Positions 9,319 through 24,300 of a stretch of DNA of 64,000 bases are shown here, piece after piece. This DNA is from Maniola hyperantus (taxonomy: Eukaryota; Arthropoda; Insecta; Lepidoptera; Nymphalidae), in the NCBI RefSeq assembly GCF_902806685.2, contig NC_048553.1:11513440-11577439 (forward strand), written 5' to 3'. Positions within the stretch are counted from its first letter, which is position 1; each line of letters starts with the position of its first letter. Below the pieces are notes generated by a model. It made no database searches and had not been told where the DNA came from. It saw only the letters and a program-made list of their open reading frames with translations. The position numbers and the translations under genes are program-made.

Positions 9319-12300
9319 GTAAGTTTTTTTTTTTGTTTTACATCTAGTTAAATTTTTAAAATATAAAATGTTTGTATTTTGGAATAATTAAAAAAATCAT
9401 CAACTCGAAAGTGTGAGAAACAATAGTAATTTACTAGACATAACGTGAATAGTAGGTAGGTACATCCACTCGAACCGCGCTTCGAATAAAGTGAAAATGT
9501 TTAGAGCAAAATGAGCTCTCGCACGTAAAATACGGCATAAACTAGCCTGCACGCACGCGGTACTACTATTGGTTCGAGGTCTCATTCGAGTTCTGTTTTT
9601 CTCGATTGTAAATTTGCCATTTTTGACTCTGACAAAATCATTTCGCTTCGGGTAAACAACCATTACAATTTCAGCGTGTATACAAATCATGCCCGCTTGA
9701 AATGGTGGCAAGAAAATTGGCTGCATTTCCGCGCTGAACAGCCAGGCTGATCCGTTGGGCAAAACATGAGCCAGCCTTCTGTCACCGGAACTCTGGGCTT
9801 TCCGACGCGAGGTTGCCATTCCTGCATTTTAGTACTTTAAGAGCCTGTGGGCGTAGTAAATTAACCACAGACGGAATTCCAAAGACCAAAAAGAGTCATT
9901 ATTCTGACTTTGATGTTTTTCCGGGCGAATTCATCACAAAACTAAACGCAAAACATTTTTTCCAATTCCATTTGCAATCGCGTAAACGCCGTATGGGGGG
10001 TGTAATTTCGCGGACCGTTTGAGACATATTTCGCAAATCTACTTATTACGCTGGGATATTTACGGATTTAGTGGAATACGAAATTTCGATATTCCGGTTT
10101 TCATAATATTTGTAAAATACCTATAAGTCCCGCAAATTTCTATTGCGCTGGCACCATGTCTCATTAACACCGAAATGACGTCATTTTGACGTCAGCCGAA
10201 ATAAAAATATACCATCAGCTCGAAACTTCAGTCTAGTGCTGACGTCACTAAAATGGTGGCCACGCGCATTAGCAATTTGCGTTGGTTAACCAATAACCGT
10301 GATAAGGTATGTGGTAGCCTAGTGGTTAGGACGTCCGCCTTCCAATCGGAGGTCGGGGGTTCGATCCCGGGCACGCACCTCTAACTTTTCGGAGTTATGT
10401 GCGTTTTTAAGTAATTCAAATATCACTTGCTTTAACGGTGAAGGAAAACATCGTGAGGAAACCTGCATGCCTGAGAGTTCTCCATAATGTTCTCAAAGGT
10501 GTGTGAAGTCTGCCAAACTTGGCCAGCGTGGTAGACTATGGCCAAAACCCTTCTCACTCTGAGAGGAGACCTGTGCTCTGTAGTGAGCCGGTGATGGGTT
10601 CATCATGATGATGATGATGATGAACCAATAACCAATAGGTTGGTTCCTCAAAATCAATCTTTTTATTTGAACTAATGATTTTAATTTGAATGTATAATTG
10701 CAAAGAGATATTTTGTCAAGGTGGACTATTTAATTAGTCCATTGTTGAATTGAATAACGCCAAAACTTGAATCGGACGAAACTCAACAACACGTTTAAAA
10801 ATCAAAATCAACCCGACTCTTCTTAAAAATTTCACTACGAACTCCGTTGGTGGTGGCATTTTTATGATTATATACTATTCAGCGGGCGATGGAAACAGCT
10901 ATGCTTGGCATTTCTCTACCTAATCAAAGAAGAAATGAGGAGATCCGTAGGAGAACGAGAGTAACCGACACAGCTAAGTAAGGCACTTGTCCGACCACCG
11001 ACGATTAGCGAGAAACAAGTTGAACTAAAAATTAGAAACAGCAATAGTTTGTCGTCAGCGACAAAACTATCCCAACTATCGCTATATGTTGTGAGTACGA
11101 CGAGAAATTACTCGCAGCATGCGCCGGTCGTTCGATACAAGTCATACAAATTAATTTAATCCCTGCAAAACTGGGCGAGTATTTTGACCGCTATGAAAGC
11201 ATCGCTGAGTGCTTTTTTCTTTGATAGCTGTTATTGCTGCGACAAATTAAGAATTTTCACCACATACAGAGTGCACAGTCAGTCAATATCCATACTAATA
11301 TAATAAATTGCGAAAGTGGGTTTGTGTGTCTGTCTATTTGCTAGCTTTTCACGGCCCGTCCGTTAAACCGATTTGACGAAATTTGGTACAGAAATAGGTT
11401 GCATCCCGGGGAAAGACATAGGCTACATTTAATCCCGGAAAATCAAAGAGTTCCCACAGGGTTTAAATAAATCCACGCGGACAAAGACGCGGACATCATC
11501 TAGTCTAAATATATAAAAAGGTGACTGACTGACTGATCTATCAACTGTGCGTTGCTCAAACTACTGGACCGATTGGGCTGGAATTTTGCATGCAGATAGT
11601 TGTTATGACGTAGGCATCCGCTAAGAAAGGATTTTTGAAAATTCAACCCCTAAGGAGGTGTAATAGGGGTTCGAAATTTGTGTTGTCCACACGGACGAAA
11701 TCGCGAGCATAAGCTAGTTAATAATATGTTCATTTCTTCTACTGACACGGAATCATACATCAATATTATTGTACGTTCCTCAAGAGCGAGAAAAACAGTC
11801 GATAGATTGTCGCTTCTTCGTCGGCGGTGGGACAAGTGCCTACACCAATTTTTATTTCATAGGATAAACCGGTGCTCCACAACGTGGTGTCAGGCGTTAT
11901 AGTCAGCACCAAGTCGCTGGTGCTGCAGAAGGTGACGCGCGACCACAGCGGTGACTACTCGTGTCGCGCGACCAATTCGCTTGGCGAGACCGCGAGTCAG
12001 GCGACGCATCTCAGGATACTATGTAAGTTGACGTATTGTTTGTAGTTCATATATCTAGAGTCAGCACCAAGTCGTCTACTCTGTGGTCAGGATATAGGTA
12101 CAGTACGCGACAGAAAATAATGTACATCGTACTTTAAAATAAGATTTCGGCTTTGTAGAGCGTTGTCTCTGTCACTCATACCTATGTGATGTTCTGTCGG
12201 TGTCAACGACAGAGACTCTACAAAACCGCTATCTCTTTCTAAAGTTCGATGTAAATTACTTTCGGCCTACTATTCGTAACCCCAACCTGACGCAACTTTT

Positions 12301-15300
12301 TAGTATTTAAGCGTGGAAAAACCCGAGTAAAATAAAAAATGGAAAACACATTTTCTCAATTTACCAACGAAGCATTTTCTGAGCGGGAATCTATAATCAA
12401 TTTGGGAATATCAATCATTTTCCCAGACTTTCCCCGAAGACCGCCATGTAGATTTGTTACAGGCGAAAGCGCTAGCTAGATCCCAACCGATGTCTGATCA
12501 ATTTGTATTTTTTTATTTTATTTATCAGCTTATCATAGAAGAAATAAAAAAAATATCGTAGGTTCCTACCTTTTGTTCAAAATATTCAGACTGTCCTTTT
12601 GAGGTTGTAAAACGAGACAGCGTTATATCCACAGAGTACTTTTTACATCATCATCATGATCAACCCATCACCGGCTCACTACAGAGTACGGGTCTCCTCT
12701 CAGACTGAGAAGGGTTTTGGCCATAGTCTACCACGCTGGCCATGTGCGGATTGGTAGACTTCACACACCTTTGAGAACATTATGGAGAATTGTCAGGCAT
12801 GCAGGTTTCCTCACGATGTTTTCCTTCACCGTTAAGCAAGTGATATTTAATTAATTAAAACGCACATAACTCCGACAAGTTAGAGGTGCGTGCCCGGGAT
12901 CGAACCCCCGACCACCGATTAGAAAGCGGACGTCCTAACCACTAGACTATCACATTTTACATACGGAAAGTTATTTCGCTAACATAAATCTCGATTTAGC
13001 TGAACTTAAGTCAGACTTAAGTCAAATAGATCTCATCTCAGCTTATAATTATTAGTGTGCCGGGAACTGGACATTGACATAATCCAAAATTTATTTTTGC
13101 AACTTGCTTAACAATATCAATCACTTGACTGTTAAAAACTAGGTCACGAAAAATCAATATGCAATGTTTCCAAAATAATATCTATGTTCCATAGAATTCG
13201 ATTTTATGATTATGAGTAGGCAAGTTTTATCTACATACTAGACTATTTTGTAACTAAACAATAGTGACAAAATGGTTACAATGTAATTATTATCCAATTA
13301 ACTGACACAGCTATATTAACGACTAGCTTATGCTCGCGACTTCGTCCGCGTGGACTACACAAATTTCGAACCCCTATTTCAACCCCTTGGCGGATGCATC
13401 ATATCATCATATCAGCTATCTGCATGTCGAATTTCAGCCCGAACCATCCAGTTGACGACCTCCCTGGCGCAGTTGTGAGCGCTGTGGTCTTAATAGTGGG
13501 AGGTCCCGGGTTCGATTCCTGGCAGGGGTTTGGAATTTTATAATTTTCTAAATTTCTGGTCTGGTCTGGTGGGAGGCTTCGGCCGTGGCTAGTTACCACC
13601 CTACCGGCAAAGCCGTGCCGCCAAGCGATTTAGCGTTCCGGTACGATGCAGTGTAGAAACCAAAGGGGTATGGGTTTAATAAAAACTGGCATACCCCTTC
13701 CAGGTTAGCCCGCTATCATCTTAGACTGCATCATCACTTACCACCAGGTGAGATTGCAGTCAAGGGCTAACTTGTATCTGAATAAAAATAAAAAATAAAT
13801 TAAAAAAAAAAGTGGTTTGAGCTGTGCGTTGATAGATCAGTCAGTCAGTCAGCCACCTTTTCCTTTTATGTATCATTTTTTTTTTGATTGTCTCTAGATA
13901 TCTATTCAAAAATGAGTAATCAAAACCACATCAATCATTGTTAACCAAATATCAGATAAAAATTATCTAGCACGATTTATTTACCCCAATAATAATAGAG
14001 TTGCCTTAATACTAGAGGTGAAAATGTTTCACAAAACAGCCTCAAACCAGGCTCGGCTCACTTGATCAAGTAATCTTGATCTACTAAACTTTCTGTCTGT
14101 CTGTTTTATATCTTTTGGCGGGCCATCACCTTAACCGATTTTGACCAAATTTGGTACAACCAAACTGCTTGCATACCGGAGACGGAGATAAGCTACTTAT
14201 CTCACGGAAAATCAAAGGGGTCCCACGTGATTTTTAGAAAAAATCGGAGACAAAGTCGCGAGCGTCGTCTACTCGTTACTTAATAAATATACAATCTCTA
14301 CAATCATTGTACCATAGGAAGTAGAGACAAGTATAATAACACAGCCACTAAAAACAACTCAAACAAGATATCATTTTGTTTTTTAGTACTTTCTAACTCG
14401 TAGTTTTAAGCTTACCTAGTTTTAATTTAGTGAGCTGAATAAACTGTTATTTATTTATTTTATTTACAATTAGAATAATTTTTGGATGATTGGGTAACAG
14501 CGCTTTATTGGCGCCTTATGTATGAGATTTGCATCTCTATGGTGTATAACTCAATGCCAATAATAAATAATCTATATGAGAATGGGGTGGCGCGACATCA
14601 GACTATGGGGTGTGAATTTTGACATATCTAATCAATCATGGTATCTATCGCTTGCCGATGGGGAAAACGGGTATGATATTTCAGTAGGTATACGAACTAA
14701 TAGATAAAGTTACGAAAGTAAACCCCAACTAACTACTAACTAACTAAGTACTATAACTAAGTACTATATTAATCTATACTAATAAATGAAATTGAATATT
14801 ATGACTAAGTAATAATAATTATTAATGATTGCATGTTGACACACTTTTTTTTTACACTTTTCATGTCTGTTTTATTAATTCTAATATTGACATTAGTAAT
14901 CATGTAATCCCAGTAGGTATTTTATTTCGTCTTGTATTCAATATTCTCCTTACAGTAATTATTTTTGATGACTTTTTTTTTTAATAGATAGGTATAGCTA
15001 GCAAACGAGCAGGCGGGTCACCTGATGTTAAGTGATTACCGCCGCCCATGAACATTTGCAGCACCAGAGGAGCCGCCGATGCGTTGCCGGCCTTTTAGGA
15101 ATTTGTTGGTCCGCCCCTTGAATAACCCCATGTTCCCATCCCCATCTAGTGGGAACACCGCCGATGGGAGTTGGTTCCACAGTTTGCACGTGCGTGGAAA
15201 GAAGGATCTGGCGCAGCGGACGGTCGAAGACCATACTTAAATTACTTATGGATGACTTATTTAAATTAGGTATACCTATATTATGGACATTTATTGTACC

Positions 15301-18300
15301 TACTTAATAACATTGCACGCCAAACTTTGTAATACACTGCTTCCAAAAAATATTGTAACACCATTTCACGTGTATTTTTTGCAATAAAGAATTATGAATT
15401 ATGAATTAAACTATAGTACATGACAGGTTGAGATGGGTACGCCCCGCACAGCCGCAACAGCCCCCGCGCCAACCAACGGTGCGGGCTAGCGCAGGTGACG
15501 TGCGGATGTGCGGGGCGTCCCCGCCTTATACCTCGATTGCAATATCGACCTGTCACGTACTATAGCTGGGGCTTAAAGCCGTTATAAGTCCCGCAAAAAT
15601 GACGTCATTTTGATGTTAATGAGACATGGTTCCAGCGCAATAGCAATTTGCGGGACTTATAAAAAGAAATGGACCAAGTTTGGTTAAAATGTTATCCCTA
15701 TCTTTGACAAAGTCGGATAAATGTAAAGCCAATGAACACCCAACTTTTAAAAGAATGATTGGGTATTCATTAAGCAAGTTTCCGTTCCAAAATGAAATTA
15801 TTTAAAAACCTTTTCTTCACACAAAAAATGGTTTCTAATTTAGATTGGAAAAACAATTTCCTGAGTTATTTGATGTTTTATCTTTGACAGGGCGCTATTA
15901 ACAAGAGCCGTAGACGAAGATTCTTAATTGAAAAAAAATGTACACAGTTTTTTTTTTATTAAAAAATATTACAATAAAATATTACAGTAAAAATTTCTGT
16001 GAACTTGAAGGACCGTTTGAACTTTTGGTAAATAGCAGTGAAAACGAAAGAATCTATGTATGTTACTACTTAGTACTACGTAGTAGGTACCGTCGTAACT
16101 CGTACCTCAATTTTGTCATGTTATATTATGATTTATCAAACACGCTGTATAAAGTAATAAAAACAGTGTTATAATTAACTTGGAAAGCTAAAAGGGACGT
16201 TGAATTCGGTTCGTTAAATCATAACCGAAGTCGAGCGACATATAAATTGTATTGCGAAGTTCAGAGCCGTAACTAGGACGGGTGGCAATATGGGTGCCTA
16301 TAAACTAAAAACGCAAAATCTAAGCATACGTTTAGAAATTTAGTGTTTCCACAGATTTAAATAGAGTTTGTATTATATCCGTTTGGAATAAAGTACTTTT
16401 CAAATGATAATAGAATTTTTCTAATAGATCCGGAGAATCTAATAGATTCTGAATAATCTAGAGACTACACATACCTACACACAAAGTTGTAAAAATTTCA
16501 CTCTTTCTTTATAGTTCCTATTAGTATAGATTTGGGGAATATTAATAATATTATGAAGGGAGATACGTAGTGTAACACGACTCAGTATACCCAGTCAGCG
16601 AGTCGGGATGCCGGAGTTATGCAGTTGTATGTAGTTAGTCGAACCTTACACGGTTCCATACTATAAATGCGAAAGTGTGTCTGTCTGTCTGCTTGCTTTT
16701 CACGGCCCAACAGTGTAACCGATTTTTATGAGATTGGGTACAGAGTTAGCTTACACCCCGGGGAACGACATAGACTACTTTTTATCTCGGAAAATTAAAG
16801 TTCCCACGGGATTTTTAATAAACCTAAATCCACGCGGACGAAGTCGCGGGCATCATCTAGTAGGGTAATATAGGTGATTGACTTTCATTCCTATACGAGG
16901 TGTAGCAAAATCTTTCTCACCAACCCTAAATTGGATAAAAAACATAATGAGGATGATTATCATAAAAATTATAACAGTACCTACCTACCTAATGAAAATA
17001 AAAATTCAAATTTTCAATTTTTTTCTGATTTTTTGATATTAGTAACGCGTAAAATTAAATGTCTAAATAGGAACCATATTATTTATTATCTAGCCCTAGG
17101 TGTTCATGACTAGTTGCGGCCCTGTCGAAATGTTCCCCTCGGTCGGGCGCAATGCTGGGATTCATTAAGGTGCTTATAAAATTGCGCTTTTCGGTTCTGC
17201 TCTACATTTTCATTAAAGACTCCAATATTTGCTCGCATAATACGGCGCCCTTCGAGGATTGAGATTATGAGAATAAATAAAGTAACTCCATCCTAATTTT
17301 ATTTGTCCTAGCATTTTCCCGGTATTTAAACAGCGTCTGCATAATTATAATTTAGATTTCATATTTGATTTCTTTTTGGATAATTTTAAGGAAGAGGGTC
17401 TCTCGGGTCCCTCTTCTTTGTAGTGGTTTTCGAAGTCTGTTATTTTATATTTTTAGGGTTCCGTTCCTCAAAAACAAAAAAGGAACCCTTTAAGGGTCAC
17501 TTTGTTGTCTGTCTGTCTTTCCGTCTGTACTTCTGTCCATCTGTCCGTCTGTCCGTCTCCCTTCCAACTCCATAGTCAGTGATAATCATAGGCTTAGAAT
17601 CAGTGGCGTGCAGGTCATAGAGGCATAAATTCACTGCTTACCCCAGTTGTAATAGCTCAATTCATATTTTTCATTATGACCTGCCAGTAAACAGGTTCCT
17701 ACCTAACTAATGCATACCCTGGCTTCTAACCGTGTGCACGCCACTGTTTAGAATGTACAGCGAAAAAATTCTAAGCCTATGGTAATAATCATCTATTGTC
17801 TTCTAAACCACATGTGTCTGCAAAATTTCAACTAAATCGGGCATTAAGAAGTAGCTGAAAAATCTGTTATAAAATGCTTTTAAAAAGGTAGAAGTAGTAT
17901 CATCATCATGATAAACTCATCGCTGGCTCACTACAGAGCACGGGTCTCCTCTTTTTGAAGAAGAGTTTCGGCCATAGGCTGCCACGCTGAACAAGTGCGA
18001 ATTGGTAGACTTCACACATCTTTGAAAACATTATGGAGAACTTTCAGGTATGCAGGTCTCCTCGCGATGTTTTCCTTCGCCGCTAAATCAACTGATATTT
18101 AATTATTTAAAACACACATAACTCTGAAAAGTTAGAGGTGAGTGCCCGGAATCGAACCTCCAACCTCCAATTAGGAGGCGGATGTCCTTACCACTAGGCT
18201 ATCATCGCTTCTTAAAAGTAGTATAGCTTTAAGATAAGTTAAAGATACATCTATCACACACCGGCTTTACTCATGTGTTTCAAGTAAAAGATAAAGTAAG

Positions 18301-21300
18301 GCAAGTTAAAGATATCTCAGGCAAAGGTGGTTTATAAGCATCGATATACTTAAATGACAAGATCAAGACAAAATTTTTCACGGTTTTGGAACCAAATAAA
18401 TCAGCGCCATCTCTTAGATTACTAATGAACGACCCGTTTGAAATCCAGACGTCACTGAGGTTGCATTGGCGCTAAAGCACCACTGAGTCGGTGCCATTTT
18501 GTTTTTTAAATAGCTCTGTCCATACGAAGTAATATAGAAGTCAATGTTTATAAGGAGTCAAACCTGCGATACCTTCGTTAAGCCATCACGATCCCTAGGT
18601 GCTCACGGGCTTCATAGAATATGTTGCAGGATTTTCTTATTGTGCTCCTAATTATAAATCGATTAACTTCCAAACCGCGGGAGTTGGATAAAAGCCATCA
18701 AAATCCCATCGATCATCGACTGACGAACGGTAAACATACTCTACCGGGATTCAACGTATCCACTACGTACCTACATATTTTTTTTTTAATTCAAATACAA
18801 GTTAGCCCTTGACTGCAATCTCACCTGGTGGTAAGTGATGATGCAGTCTAAGATGATAGCGGGCTAACCTGGAAGGGGTATGGCAGTTTTTATTAAACCC
18901 ATACCCCTTTGGTTTCTACACGGCATCGTACCGGAACACTAAATCGCTTGGCGGCACGGCTTTGCCGGTAGGGTGGTAACTAGCCACGGCCGAAGCCCCC
19001 CACCAGACCAGACCAGAAATTTAGAAATTATAAAATTCCAAACCCCTGCCAGGAATCGAACCCGGGACTTCCCACTATTAAGACCACAGCGCTCACCACT
19101 GTGCCAGGGAGGTCGTCAAAATACACGTACAATACTAACCTTATAAGAATAGTACTAGTATTACCGTGACTTAGAGGTCAGAGCATCGGGCGCTATCCCA
19201 GGAGACGCAGGTTCGAATCCTGCTGGTTCCGCAATTTTTGATATGTATTTATAATACTATTTTATACATGGCATAATCTTGTACCTATATCAAATATTTG
19301 AAAAGTGCAACCGCCGAGTTTCTTGCTGGTTCTTCTCGGTAGGAGAGGCATTCCGATCCAGTGGTAGATGCATCCGACTATTCGAAAGTACTTGTAAAAG
19401 TTTATTCGAATAAAAAAGATTTTTATTTTTATTTATTTTTTATTTTATTAGTTAGTTCCTTGAAGTGTACGCAAAAACACTACTTATCATAGAAAGTAGA
19501 GCTTTTTTTTCCCCCTTTCCTCTCCAACTAAGCATCGAGCTTGTGCTAGGAGTAGGTACGACAATAGTGCAACGGGCGGGGTTTGAACCGTCGACCTTTC
19601 GGTTTTCAGTCCACTGCTCTATCCGTTGAGCTATTGAGGCTCATTTTTTGAGGAGAGCTTTGTTTATTATTTATAGAATAAACTAGACAAAGTCATATAT
19701 TATCAAACCATCGCTGACCCATTGCTAAGGTCTCAGACTAAAAAGGATTTAAACCATAGACCATCATAAGAATAATAAGAATAAGAATAATTTATTTTGA
19801 ATGAATTTAGAATTTAGACACAAGAAACGAGTTTCCTACCCTCTGCACTAGGAAAACCCTGTATTGCAGAAGGCAGTTACAAGTCTTTTTTTTTAAAGAA
19901 TATTAGCCATGTTAAATGACTAATATTCCCCTTTCCTCTCCAATTAAGCGTCAGGCTTGTGCTAGGAGTAGGTACGACAATAGTGCAACGGGCGGGATTT
20001 GAACCGTCGACCTTTCGGTTTTCAGTCCACTCCTATACCGGTTGAGCTATTGAGGCTCTAAATTTTCTAAAACTAACGACTTAATATATTATATCTAATA
20101 TTATCATGCTAGTCCAGTGCAGATTGCTTGGAATAGAATACTAGACCACCCCCCTATCCCCCCCCCCCCTATCCATAAAAAATCCCGTGAATACTCCTTA
20201 CCCGGGACAAAAAGTAGCATAGGTATATCCTTCTCTGGGTTGCAAGGTGGTTGCAAGATAACTGTGTGCCAAATATGGTGGAACTCAGTTAATGGGATGG
20301 GACGTAAAAAGCTAGCAGACAGACAGGCACGCTTTCGCATTTAATTATAATATCAGTATGGATATGGAAAATAAACTCTTTCACTGTACCGGTGTTTTAG
20401 TATAACCTTATTTGTCTTGCTAATTTCTAGCTTCAAACTTGAACATTTCATTAAAATCCCGTAGAAATAAACATTATTTTTATTTTATGTAAATTTATAT
20501 GTTCAATTCAAAATACACAGTGTTATGCTAAATACTTTGCTGGAATAACTTATAAGACCAATTTATTTTCACATGCCTGTTTCATTATAACATTATATCA
20601 AAGCACACTTTAAACTGACAGGTTATATAAGTTTAAAGAGCGTGTTTCCGATATACCTATCCGACTATTTTTCCGATCCGTTAATATGTCTATGCATTTA
20701 TAAGCAAATGCCTTAAAATTAGCTTTTGCATTGCAAATATTTTATGAAACTGCAGATAGGCAAAGCTTATCAGTACCCATCAGTACCCATATTATAAATG
20801 TGAAAGTGTGTTTGTTTGTTGGGGTATCTGTAGCGAACTATGGGTACGGTCGAGCTTACAACATAGAGCTCACGTAAAACTTAATTTCAGAAATTTATTT
20901 TTTTATTTATAGAAGCAGGCGTTACTTTGCGGAAGTCCATGATATACAATGAACCAAAAGCTTAATTTGCTATAATCCGCTGAAACAGATCGAATCTGTA
21001 TGGTACAACATGCAGCATGGGAAATGCACCGCCCGCAATTGTGCACAATTGTGCATTGTAAGGTCTACATCTCCTGAGGATGCTCCGGAGTAGGATGTTT
21101 GGGCGAAACGTGCGTCGACTCTGTTTTGGGATTTGTGTGGTGCTGCATGGTGATGGTGCGTATTGCTTGCCTGGTGGCTGCATGTTTAGCTGTGGGAGGG
21201 CGGGCGGCGCATTTCGCATGCTGCATGTTGCACCATACAGATTCGAACTGTTTCAGCAGATTATAGCAAGTTAAGCTTTTGGTTCATTGTTATTTTGAGC

Positions 21301-24300
21301 TATTTACGACGGATCATTGATCCCGTCTAAACAAATAGCATAGTGGAAACTCGCTCTTAGTTTGCCAACGAAGCCCCCGGTTCGTGTTTTAAATGAACTC
21401 TTAAATCATCTGCACTTTCAGTACGGCATGCGGAATTGTTAGAACAATCTAGATGGTGAAATTGCATATCCGTATTGTATGATTTAATTGCTTTTGCAAA
21501 AGAACCGTACGTGTGGAATTTAGAAAAACGGTTTATTGAAATCGGTTGAAATACATTTCCAGTTAATGTTCAATGTACCGATATTTATTAGTTTCTTCAT
21601 CCGCAAGTTTCGTTTCAGTCATCATAATCATCAACCGATAGACGTCCACTGCTGGACATAGGACTCTTGTAGGGACTTCCACACGCCACGGTCTTGCGCC
21701 GCCTGAATCCAGCGGCTCCCTGGGACTCGTCTGATATCGTGCGTCCAAATAGTGGGGGGTCTTCCAACACTGAGTCTTCTGGTGCGAGGTTGCCATTCCA
21801 GCACCTTGGGACCCCAACGTCTATCGGTTTTACGAACTATATGCATTGCCACTTCAGCTTCGCAACCCGTTGAGCTATGTCGGTTACTCTAGTTCTCCTA
21901 CGGATCTTCTCATTTCTGATTTGATCACGTAGAGAAACTCCAAGCATTGCTCTCTCCATCGCCCGCTGAGTGACTCTGAGCTTTCTTATCGTTGAATAGG
22001 TAATTTTAAATGATTATGAAGTTTCTTAGACAATACTGGGAAATAAATTACTTTTCCGCAACTAATATGGCACGAAAAATAATCTAGTGCCGATTAGTAA
22101 CACTCATTTCCCTCCACCTAAAATTTAGTAAATGATAAAATAGGTTGTTTAACAATTGTGTCGAAAACCCTGAAGTAAGTTTGGAAAACCTGCCTACCTA
22201 TTAATTCTCAGGATCTCTGCTCTCTCTCCTCCGTCATAAATCTAATTCAACAAGGACATAAATTTAATCTTCAGGACGGGTTCGTCAATTTTAACAGCAT
22301 CCTTTGTTCGCAGATGCACCAGTATGTACCCACACGTCACCACAAGTACTAGGAGCGCAGTTGGACGAGGTGTTGCACGTTCGGTGTTCAGTCACAGCCA
22401 ACCCGCCTGACGTCACGTTCTTCTGGCAGTTCAACAACAGCGGCGAGAGCCTGGAAGTCTCACCAGCTAAATTTGGTAAAATCATCTTTTTAATAAATTA
22501 TTTAGAACAAGAGAACCGACTAGAATAAGGTCTAAATGTCTATCTCATAGACAGTAAAAGACGTCTTACTGATGTCTGTGTATCTATCTGTTACAAAGTT
22601 TACGCATTCGCGCATCATTCATCCTACTTGCAACTTTGTAGTTTTTGGTAGGTACTTGTGGGACTTATCTACCTATATCACCATCAACCACATCAACGTA
22701 CAATATGTGGCGCACGAATTGCATTGCAATGCAAGCCGGGCATTAGTTAGTAATGCAAATGGAATGGGTAGGTACGTACTAAGTAACACTAACTTGGTCC
22801 CTACCTACACCGGCTCCTCCATCCCCAGCCAGTCCCAGACCAACCAGCTAACCTAGCACACTACAACATTAACTAGCCCAACAAACAGGAATCACATTAT
22901 GTTACAACAACAATAATAATAAAACCTACAGTACGACACACACAGTGTCTACTGAGAAGTGCCCTCGGTTTTTATGACAACTGAAATTTGCTAGATAAGA
23001 AACAAAAAGGACAGAGGCATGTAAAATAACATATTCACCATACTCGGAAATAAAGAACCTTGATTCGTTCACGTAACACAAGTACAAAATCAAAGCTAAG
23101 CACACAAACTCGGAGCAAATCAAATTGTTCCAAAGATGTTCACTTCGTATTCAGAACACGTCACAAGTTCTCAGAAGTCTGAACTTGTATTAGATATAGA
23201 CAGACAGATAGACAACAAAGTGATCCTATAAGGGTTCCGTTTTTCCTTTTGAGGTACGGAACCCTAGAAATGACAAAGGCATGTAATAAAATAACATATT
23301 CAACATACTCGGAAATAAAGAACCTTGATTCGTTCACGTAACACAAGTACAAAATCAAAGCTAAGTACACAAACTCGGAGCAAATCAAATTGTTCCTAAG
23401 ATGTTCACTTGGTATTCAGAACACGTCACACGTTCTCTCAAGTCTGAACTTGTATTAGAAGGGAAGAATTCCAGATTAATAAGTTCGTACGGTTACGTCA
23501 GAGGCTCAAACTTGCTCAAACTTGTTTCAACTTGTGTTGCTATTTCATATACAAGCTTTTTGAATCTTTGCCAACGGTTTTCTGTTCGAGTTAATACTTT
23601 TAGAGCCCAAAAAGGTTTTCGATAAAAGCTGCAAGTCTAACGGCTGAATACAGTAATTTCTCTTGATGCTTATGAACGGCTTTAGTGTTAAAAGTAAGCT
23701 TTATGCTTATAAGCTGCTTTAGTGTTAAGTGATATAAGTCCCGCAAAATGCTAATGCGCGTGGCCGCCATTTTAGTGACGCCAGCACTAAACTGAAGTTT
23801 CGAACTGATGGTACCTATATTTTTATTTCGGCTGACGTCAAAGAAACGTAGCTCCAGCGCAATAGCAATTTGCGGGACTTATACAACTGGCATGCTATCT
23901 ATTGTCTATTGATGGAACCATGTCAGAAGCCTTCAAGAAAGTATCAAGGGTCCAAAGGCAAAATGGCAGGCACTAGCCAGCGAAATCAGCAAGCCAAGCA
24001 CCACCGGGGTCCGATTACCTAGCCCCTACCTGGCGAAGGAAGCCACGCCTTGAGGCCCGTACTCCCGACTTTCAGCCAAATGGAAAATCATCGTAATTCG
24101 AAAATCGTCATGTCTCAAAATCATCGTATAATATCATAGGTATAGTTCCCGGCAGTTAAATAGTCGCGTCTGACCTACGATGCGAGTACGAGCTCGCGCA
24201 GGTATTGTTCCACGCGCTCGTGTACTGTGTACGTATGTAGCACTCACACTAATGCAGATGGCGAACGCGAGATGCCGTGTCTGGTATATATAGTGTGTTA

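Larger units (their letters stand above)
10981..11840. mobile_element. GGCAGTGG-family MITE split by two Helitron-like elements
   Basis: Left end GGCACTTGTCCGACCACCG and right end CGGCGGTGGGACAAGTGCC form the terminal inverted repeat; TA lies next to each end. Its interior is interrupted from 11289 to 11717 by two Helitron-like elements. The right end is 22 bp from the acceptor of exon B. Confidence 0.75.

Noticed and set aside
9400..9819. 139-codon open frame on the - strand in the first intron
   Set aside because: It spans a truncated MITE and a second repeat piece, so it is not one gene.
19163..19235. tRNA gene
   Set aside because: A B box is present, but the cloverleaf is not complete and a SINE body follows; the same holds for the heads at 10311, 13454 and 43819.
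20117..20344. Paired open frames on both strands
   Set aside because: Both lie in a degraded Helitron-like element with a poly-C run.
21074..21117. Possible hammerhead ribozyme core (CTGAGGA and GAAAC)
   Set aside because: The core letters fit CUGANGA and GAAA, but the 24 bases between do not close a proper stem II and stem III is doubtful. A covariance-model search would decide.
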